A stretch of DNA of 64,000 nucleotides from Okapia johnstoni (taxonomy: Eukaryota; Chordata; Mammalia; Artiodactyla; Giraffidae). The stretch lies in the NCBI GenBank assembly GCA_024291935.2, contig CM044314.1, forward strand, positions 27,688,001-27,752,000, in the 5' to 3' direction. The position numbers were made by a program, and so were the translations under genes. This document shows positions 57,146-64,000 of this stretch, piece by piece; the first letter of the stretch is position 1, and each line of letters begins with the position of its first letter. Under the pieces are notes generated by a model. The model was not told the DNA's origin. It did not search any database and saw only the letters and a list, made by a program, of their open reading frames with translations.

Positions 57146-59440
57146 TTTTTAATTTTAATTTTTATCTTTTTTTAACACAAAAAGCATTTTGTATTGGGGT
57201 ATAGCTGATTAACAATGTTGTGGTATTTTCAGGTGAACAGCGAAGGGACTGAGCCATACATATACATGTGTCCATTCTTCCCCAAACCACTCTCCCCTCC
57301 AGGCTAGCACATAACATTGAACAGAGTTCCATGTACTATACAATTGGTCTTTGTTGGTTACCCATTTTAAATATAGCAGTGCTACATGACATTTCCAAAG
57401 TCCCTAACTATCCCTTTTAAGTTCATTTTCTCAGTCTGTGAGTCTCTTTTGCAAGTTTATTTGTACCATTTCTTTTTAGATTCCACACATAAGGGATGTC
57501 ATATGATATTTCTCCTTCTCTGTCTGATTTACTTCACGCAGGATGACACTCTCTAGATCCATCCATGTTGCTGCAAATGGCACTATTTCATTCTTTTTAA
57601 TGGCTGAGTAATATTCCACTGTATGTGTGTACCATATCTTCTTTATCCATTCCTCTGTCAATGGACATTTAGGTTGCTTCCATGTCTTGGCTACTGTGTG
57701 GTAGCAACAAACAGTGGGGTGCATGCATCTTTTCAGGCCGTGTTTTTCTCTGGATATATGCCTGGGAGTGGGATTGCAGAGTCATATGGTAGCTCTATTT
57801 TTAGTTTTTTAAGGAAACTCCATACTGTTCTCCATAGTGGCTGCATCAATTTACATTCCACCAACAATTCAGGAGGTCCCTTCTTTCCACACCCTCTCCA
57901 GCATTTTTTGTTTGTGTATTTTTTTGAGGATAGCCATCTGACCAATGTGAGGGGATATCTCATTGTAGTTTCGATTTGCATTTCTCTAATAACTAGCGAT
58001 GTTGAATACCTTTTCATGTGCATATTTGCCACCTGTATGTCCTCTTTGCAGAAATGTCCATTCAGATCTTCTGCTTGTTTTTTGAGTGGGTTCTTTTTTT
58101 GATGCTATTAAGTGTCATAGCTGTAAATTTTGGAGACTAATCCCTTGCAATGATGCAATGATGCAAATGATGGTCACATCATTTGTAAATATTTTCTCCC
58201 AATCTGTGGGTTGTCTTTTCATTTTGTTTATTGTTTCCTTTGCTGTGCAAAAGCTTTTGAGTTTAAGTAGGTCCCATGTGTTTATGTTTACTTTTATTTC
58301 CATTATTCTGGGAGATGCTTCAAAAAAGATGTTGCTATGATTTATGTCAGAGAGTGTTCTGCCTATGTTTTTCTCTAGGAGTTTTATAGTGTCTGGTCTC
58401 ACATTTAGGTCTTTAACCCATTTTGAGCTTATTTTTGTATACAGAATTAAGGAATGGTCTACTTTCATTTTTTAAGATGTGGCTGTCCAGTTTTTCTAGC
58501 ACCATTTGTTGAAGAGACTGTGTTTCCAGCATTATGTTGTCTTTCCTCCTTTGTCATAGATTAATTGACCATAGGTACATGGGCTTATTTCTGGGTTTTC
58601 AATCCTATTCCATTGATCTATATTTCTATTTTCATGCCAGTACCATACTGTTTTGATGACTGTAGGTATATAGTATAGTCTGAAGTCAGGGAGCCTGATT
58701 CCTCCAGCTGTTTTTCTTTTTCAAGATTGCTTTGGCTATTTGGGGTCTTTTGTGTCTTTATACAAATTTATTTTTGTTCTAGATTTGTGAAAAGTGCAAA
58801 TGGTAAATTGATAGGGATTGCATTGAATCTGTACATTGTCTTGAGTAGTATAGTCATTTTGATAATATTGATTCTTCCAATCCACAAACATGCTATATCT
58901 TTCCATCTGTTTATGTCTTTGATTTCTTTCATCAGTATCTTATGATTTTCAGAGTACAGGTCTTTTGTCTCCTCAGGTAGATATATTCCTAGGTGTTTTA
59001 TTCTTTTTGATGCAATGGTCCATGGAATTACTTCTTGAATTTCTCTTTCTGATCTTTGCTGTTACTGTATAGAAATGCAGCAGATTTCTACGTATTAATT
59101 TTGTAACCTGCAACTTTACCAGTTTCATTGATGAGTTCTAGTAGTTTTTGGGTAGCATCTTTAGGATCTTCTGTGTACAGTGTCACATCATCTGCAAACA
59201 GGGACATTTTAACTTCTTTTCCAATCTGAATTTCCTTTACTTCTGTTTCTTCTATGATTGCTGTAGTTAAGACTTGCAAAACTATGTTGAAAAAGTGGTG
59301 GTGAGAGTGGACACCCTTGTCTTGTTCCTGATCTTAGAGTGAATGCTTTCAGCTTTTCACCATTGAGGATGATGCTAGCTGTAGGTTTCTCATATATGGC
59401 CTTTATTATGTGGAGGCATATACCCTCTATGCTTCTTGGA
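57146..59440 (-). pseudogene. Younger L1 with ORF2 remnant, minus strand
   Basis: The 3' UTR is at 57150-57480 (reverse of 'gtttggggaagaatgga'-type text). The minus strand then encodes ORF2 pieces from C- to N-terminal side: [20 protein letters not shown] and FAATWMDLESVILREVNQTE (57476-57724), [20 protein letters not shown] and [16 protein letters not shown] (57733-58032), [20 protein letters not shown] (58115-58468), then the reverse-transcriptase box [15 protein letters not shown] (59088-59279). Pieces lie in three frames, and the element stops just beyond the RT box, so it is 5'-truncated and dead. It lies tail to tail with the L1 at 56631-57078. Confidence 0.92.
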
Positions 59441-59740
59441 GTTCTATACTTCTGTGTTACAAACTTAGATCTAGGATCTTGAGCTAATTTTTGTCAAGCA
59501 CATAGGATCCATATCTAGATTCATTTCTTTTGCAGGTGGATTTCCAATTGTTCCGCCACTATTTATTGAAAAGATTACATTTATTTGGGTTTATTTGGGG
59601 GCTCTCTCTTCTGTTTCATTTATATATTTGTCTTCTTTCACCAATACCACACTGTCTTGATTACTGGAGCTTTACAGTAAGTCCTGAAGTTGGGTTGTGT
59701 CAGCCCTCTTCCCCAGGTCACAGACTTCTAGTTTTATCCT
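59441..59740 (-). mobile_element. Old L1 antisense, segment 3
   Basis: 'acaaacttagatctaggatc', 'gagctaatttttgtcaagca' and '...caataccacactgtcttga' resume the old L1. The text at 59428-59440 resembles 57133-57145, a possible diverged target-site duplication. Confidence 0.7.
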
Positions 59741-59869
59741 TACCTGGTGGATGGGGCTAGGGAACTTTATGGGATCTCTTTTATAAGAGTACTAATCCCA
59801 TTCATGAGGACTCTACCCTCATGGTTTAATCACCTCCCAAAGGCCTCACAAACTAATACAATCACCTTT

Positions 59870-60105
59870 GAAGATTGGTGTTTCAGGATATAAATTTGCA
59901 ACAAATACAAATATTCAGATTTTAACATTACTTTAAATATAAATGATCTAAAATACCAATTAAGAGACAGATATTAACAGAGTGAATTAAAAAATGAACC
60001 AATAATATGCTTTTTACAAGAAAGTCCAAATACAACACAGGAAGAATGAAAGTAAACAGAAAAAGGTACACCATGCAAATACTAATTAAAAAAAAAATAA
60101 GATTG
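59870..60105 (+). mobile_element. Old L1 ORF2, plus strand, segment 1
   Basis: 'aagtccaaatacaacacagg' and 'gtacaccatgcaaatactaa' fit L1M ORF2 upstream text. It is followed by several later insertions and resumes at 60561. Confidence 0.6.
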
Positions 60106-60560
60106 GCTAGTCAAAGCTGTGGTTGTTCCAGTAGTCATGTATGGAAGTGAGAGTTGGATCATAAAGAAGGTTGAACCCCAAAGAATTTATGCTTTCTAAT
60201 TTCGGTGCTGGAAAAGACTCTTGAGAGTCCCTTGGACAGCAAGGAGATCAAACCAGTCAATCCTAAAGGACATTAATTCTGAATATTCATTGGAAGGACT
60301 GGTACTGAAGCTGAAGCTGCAATACTTTGGTCACCCAATGCAAAGAGCTGACTCACTGGAAAAGACCTTGGTTCTGGAAAAGATTGAAGGCAAAAGGAGA
60401 AGAGGGCAGCAGAGGATGAGATGGTTATATAGCATCACCAACTCAATGGACATGAATTTGAGCAAACTCTGGGGGATAGTGGAGGACAGAGGAGCCTGGC
60501 ATGCTACAGTTCATGGGTCACAAAGAGTAGGACATGACTTAAGAGACTGGACAATAGCAA
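60106..60560 (+). mobile_element. BovB LINE 3' part inserted in old L1
   Basis: 'tagtcaaagctgtggttgtt', 'aggagatcaaaccagtcaat', '...caatggacatgaatttgag', 'catgacttaagagactggac'. A 123-codon frame (60221-60592) carries RTE C-terminal text (RVPWTARRSNQSILKDIN). Confidence 0.93.
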
Positions 60561-60645
60561 CAAGAAATATTTATTTATATCAGATCCAGTAGACTCCTCA
60601 TTGAAAAATCATACTACAGACCAAAAGAGATATCATTGTTGTTGT

Positions 60646-60840
60646 TGTTCCCTTGTGGCTCAGCTGGTAAAGAATCCAACTGCAATGCGGGAGACCTGGG
60701 TTTGATCCCTGGGTTGGGAAGATCCCCTGGAGAAGGGAAAGACTACCCACTCCAGTATTCTGGCCTGGAGAATTCCATGGACTACAGTCCATGGGGTCAC
60801 AAAAAGCTGGACACGACTGAACAACTTTCAGTCACATTCA
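60646..60840 (+). mobile_element. Bov-tA SINE inserted in old L1
   Basis: 'cccttgtggctcagctggta' to 'gctggacacgactgaacaac', tail 'cattcagtcagtcagtcag'. Confidence 0.93.
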
Positions 60841-60850
60841 GTCAGTCAGT

Positions 60851-60912
60851 CAGTTCAGTCGCTCAGTCGTGTCCAACTCTTTGCGACCCCATGAATTGCA
60901 GCACGCCAGGCC
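60851..60912 (-). mobile_element. BovB/Bov-A 3' tip, 62 bp
   Basis: 'cagttcagtcgctcagtcgt' then 'gtccaactctttgcgacccc' and 'gcagcacgccaggcc'. Extreme truncation, lying against the opposite-strand SINE. Confidence 0.85.
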
Positions 60913-61744
60913 ATTACATAATGATAAAAGGATTGGTCCATCAGGAAGACATAACAATTTTAGATGGTATATACCAAACAGCGAGCCTCATCATACATGA
61001 AGAAAAAACTGATAAAGCTGAAAGGAGAGAAGTCTGCAGTTACAGTTGAAGCCCCCAACAATATGCACTCAGCAATTGATAGAACTACTAGATAGAAAAC
61101 CAATAAGGATACATTCAAACTGAAGAACACAATCAACAGGATCTAATTGATTATTTAGACGATTCCATCAATAACAGTGGAATACATGTTTTTTTCCTAG
61201 TGCTTCCAAAATATTACTCATCAAGATAGACCATATCTTGTGCCATACAACAAATCTCAACAAAGTTAAAAGAATCAAAACCACACAGATTGTATCCTCT
61301 AACAGTATAATCAAACTGGAAATGAGTAACTGAAAGACAAGAAAATCTCCAAACACATGGAAATTAACCAACACACTTCAGGCTAATCCATGGTTCAAAA
61401 GGAAGTCTCAAAGAAACTATTTTAAAAACACACAAAAATAAGTGAAAATGAAAATACAACATATCAAAATTTCTGGGGCACAGTAACAAAAGGGAAATTT
61501 ATAGTACTAAATGTTCACATTTAGAAAAGAGTGAAAGTCTCAAATTGGTCATTTAAATAGCTTTCTCAAAAAACTAGTTGCAGAGCAAAATAAACCCAAA
61601 GCCAGAAAAAGGGAGAAAACAAAAAAAGACAGGAGCTGTAACCACTGAAATTGAAATCAGAAAAGCAATAGAGAAAAACAAATGAAACAAAATCTGATTC
61701 CTCAAAAAAATCCACAAAGTTTACGAACCTTGTCTTTCAGAAGA
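60913..61744 (+). mobile_element. Old L1 ORF2, plus strand, segment 2
   Basis: 'cattacataatgataaaagg', 'ccatcaggaagacataacaa', '...caattgatagaactactag', '...acacatggaaattaaccaa' and '...gttcaaaaggaagtctcaa' are endonuclease-region L1M ORF2 text. No intact frame. Confidence 0.8.
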
Positions 61745-62205
61745 CTGATGTATTAGTTTCCTAGAGCTGCCATAAAAAATTACCACAAACTGTGTGGTTT
61801 ACAACAGACACTCATTCTCTCATAGTTCAAGAGGCCAGATGCCCAAGATCCAGGTGTCAGGAAGAATGGTTCCTTCTGGGGGGCTCTGAGCAGGAATCTG
61901 TTCCATGCCTCTCTCTTAACTTCTGATGCTTTACAGCAAACTTTGGAGTTTCATGGCTTGTAGACGCATCACTCCAATATCTGCCTCCATATTTACATCA
62001 TCTTCTTTGAGTCTGTGTGTGTCTCATCTCCTTCCTCTTTTTATTCTAAAGATACAAATCATTGGATTTAGGGCCCAACCTAAGTCCAGAACGATCTCAC
62101 CTCAAAATCTGTGCCTTAATTACATCTGCAAAGATCCTCATTCCAAATAAGATGACATTCTAAGGGTCCAGGTGAATATATCTGTAGGAAGTTATCAACC
62201 TACTA
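61745..62205 (-). mobile_element. MLT1-type MaLR LTR in old L1
   Basis: 'gtattagtttcctagagctg', 'ccataaaaaattaccacaaa', '...gaggccagatgcccaagat', '...cttgtagacgcatcactcc' and '...ttaattacatctgcaaaga' are the reverse of an MLT1-type LTR. Confidence 0.8.
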
Positions 62206-62286
62206 CAATTGACAAAGATAAAAAGAGAAGACCCAAATCATCTGTCTCAGAAACGAAACAGGGGCTATTGCTATAGATCCTGTCGC
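62206..62286 (+). mobile_element. Old L1 ORF2, plus strand, segment 3
   Basis: 'gacaaagataaaaagagaag' then 'acccaaatcatctgtctcag' continues segment 2 across the LTR insertion. Confidence 0.65.
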
Positions 62287-62313
62287 TTTTTTTTTTTTTT
62301 TTTTTTTTTTTTT
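62287..62313. repeat. T27 homopolymer
   Basis: Uninterrupted T run just before a minus-strand BovB fragment. It may be the A tail of a lost or unrecognised minus-strand insertion. Confidence 0.95.
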
Positions 62314-62330
62314 ACTATTATTCTCTTTAA

Positions 62331-62756
62331 TCAGTTCAGTTCAGTCGCTCAGTCGTGTCCAACTCTGCGGTCCCATGGACTGCAGCACGCCAGGCTTCTC
62401 TGTCCATCATCAACTCCCAGAGCTTGCTCAAACTCACGTCCATCGAGTCAGTGATGCCATGCAACCATCTCATCCTCTGTTTTTCCCACCATCAGGGTCT
62501 TTTCCAATGAGTCAGCTCTTCACATCAGGTGGTCAAAGTATTGGAGCTTCAGCATCAGCTCTTCCAATGAATATTCAGGACTGATTTCCTTTAGGATTGA
62601 CTGGTTTGATCTCCTTGCAGTTCAAGGGACTCTCAAGAGTCTTCTCCAACACCACAGTTCAAAAGCATCAATTCTTTGGTGCTCAGCTTTCCTTATAGTC
62701 CAACTCTCACATCCATACCTGACCACTGGAAAAACCATAGTTTGACTAGATGGATA
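62331..62756 (-). mobile_element. BovB LINE 3' part in old L1
   Basis: 'tcagttcagtcgctcagtcg', 'ggactgcagcacgccaggct', '...catcaggtggtcaaagtat', '...catacctgaccactggaaa'. Minus frame has VVRYGCESWTIRKAEHQRID. Confidence 0.93.
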
Positions 62757-62915
62757 TTTTTTAATGGCTTCAGGATCTGCAGGGATATCCCCCTGTTTAA
62801 TCCTGGTTTTGTTGGAGAATTCTGCCAAACATATAAAGAAGAAATAATATCAATTTATACAAACTCGTGCAGAACATAGAGGAAGAGAGAATACTTTTGA
62901 ACTCATTTTGTGAGA
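62757..62915 (+). mobile_element. Old L1 ORF2, plus strand, segment 4
   Basis: 'aattctgccaaacatataaa' and '...caatttatacaaactcgtg' are L1M ORF2 text before the SINE. Confidence 0.7.
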
Positions 62916-63027
62916 CTGTTAGTCACTGAGTCGTGTCTGACTCTTTTTGACCTCATGGACTATACCCCACCATCCATGGAATTCTCCAGGCAAGAATACT
63001 GGAGTGGGTTGCCATTTCCTTCTCCAC
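62916..63027 (-). mobile_element. Bov-A SINE with target-site duplication
   Basis: 'ctgttagtcactgagtcgtg' to 'gggttgccatttccttctcc'. The 9-bp 'tttgtgaga' occurs at 62907-62915 and again at 63028-63036. Confidence 0.92.
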
Positions 63028-64000
63028 TTTGTGAGATTAGCCTGGTTCCAAAACCAAACAAAAACAGCCCTCAGAACTCCATATTAATATCTCTCATGAG
63101 CTTACACATAAAAGCCTTCAATAAAATATTTGCAAACTGAATCCAGTAATGAATGAAAAGAATTACACTATGGCCAACTAGAATTTATTCTAGGTACAGA
63201 AGGCTGATTCAACATTTTTAAATGAATCAATGTAATCTACTAACCAATGGGCGAGAAAGAACTAACCACAATTAAATCAATTGATGCAGAAAAAGTATTT
63301 GACAAATCCAATACCCATTCATGATTAAAAAAAAACAGTCAGCAATATAGGAATAGAGGGACCTTCCATGACTTGGTAAAGAGCATCCACAAAAAAAGCT
63401 GCAGCAAAAAAAAAAAAAAAAAAGCTGCAGCTAACATTCAATAGTGAATTACGTAACAGTCTACCTCTGAGATCAGGAACAAGACAAGAGAGCACCCCTC
63501 TTATTCAATATAATACAAAATTCTAGCCTCTGCTGTTAAGATGAAGTATACACACATAAGGTATACACATAAAAAGATATTCACCATTATTAGCCATCAT
63601 TACACATCTATCAAAAGGGCTAAAATAAAAAACAGAGAACACCAAATGCTGACAAGGATGTGAAGAAACCAAATCACTCATAGATTTCTGGTCAGAATGT
63701 AAAATTTTACAGCCACTCTAGAAAACAGGCTGGTAGTTTCTTATGAATCTGATCATGCCACTACCATATCATCCAGTAATTTTACTCTTGGGCATTTATT
63801 GCAGAGAAATAAAAACTTATATACAAAAATCTGCATATAAATACTCACAACAGCTTTATTTGTAATAACCAGTGAGTGAATGGTTAAACAGACTTTGCTG
63901 CATCCAGAACGTGGAAAACTTCTCAGCAATAAAAAGGAATTATTGATATATACAACATGCAATGACTTGAATGAATCTCCGAAGAATTATGCTGAGTGAA
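63028..64000 (+). mobile_element. Old L1 ORF2, plus strand, segment 5, running off the window
   Basis: RT-region text (63037-63540: 'gaatttattctaggtacaga', '...gatgcagaaaaagtatttg') is followed by C-terminal text (63560-64000: '...gccatcattacacatctat', '...catatcatccagtaatttt', '...cagcaataaaaaggaatta'). The jump near 63540-63560 implies an internal deletion. An A18 run lies at 63406-63423. Confidence 0.75.
63391..63432. repeat. Direct repeat around an A18 run
   Basis: The 15-bp 'aaaaaaagctgcagc' occurs at 63391-63405 and 63417-63431, separated by A residues. Probable slippage duplication. Confidence 0.9.

Overview
This is mammalian nuclear DNA from a ruminant, most likely cattle or a close bovid. 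The ruminant call rests on many tRNA-derived Bov-tA/Bov-A2 SINEs and on BovB (RTE-type) LINE copies, a combination typical of pecoran genomes. Sheep or goat cannot be excluded without an alignment. There are no bacterial-type genes, no CRISPR array and no recognisable tRNA or rRNA gene. || Region 1 (1-8945) is the 3' end of the Hedgehog receptor gene PTCH1 on the + strand. It holds the end of an upstream intron, three coding exons (2554-2653, 3214-3468, 5066-5626), an intron that starts one base after the stop codon (5628-6118), and a long last exon of 3' UTR (6119 to about 8945) ending at an AATAAA signal. The exons encode the last membrane segment and the whole cytoplasmic tail, including the PPPY motif. 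|| Region 2 (8946-64000) is intergenic DNA downstream of PTCH1. I find no second protein-coding gene. It is a stack of repeats of different ages: hAT/MER5-type DNA transposon relics, MIR and L2, old L1 (L1M/HAL1-like), MaLR LTRs, then ruminant BovB, Bov-tA/Bov-A2 and a CHR-like SINE. Non-repetitive islands lie between them, and several are rich in TAAT-type homeodomain motifs. Such islands fit distal control of a developmental gene, but that is inference. || Main structures: a long decayed BovB with its 5' region (32677 to about 36760) abutting an LTR-like piece; a MaLR LTR split by BovB (38975-39882); two L1s lying tail to tail inside an older L1 (55430-59740); and another old L1 carrying six later insertions (59870-64000). 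|| Small structures: a 36-bp near-perfect palindrome (25016-25051), a 223-bp element with 21-bp terminal inverted repeats that I do not recognise (28682-28904), and two Bov-A2 copies with intact target-site duplications. || I found no convincing undescribed gene system. The best leads are the 3'-UTR intron of PTCH1, the small inverted-repeat element, the palindrome and the candidate enhancer islands. Comparisons with human PTCH1 and with repeat families are from memory, not from a search.
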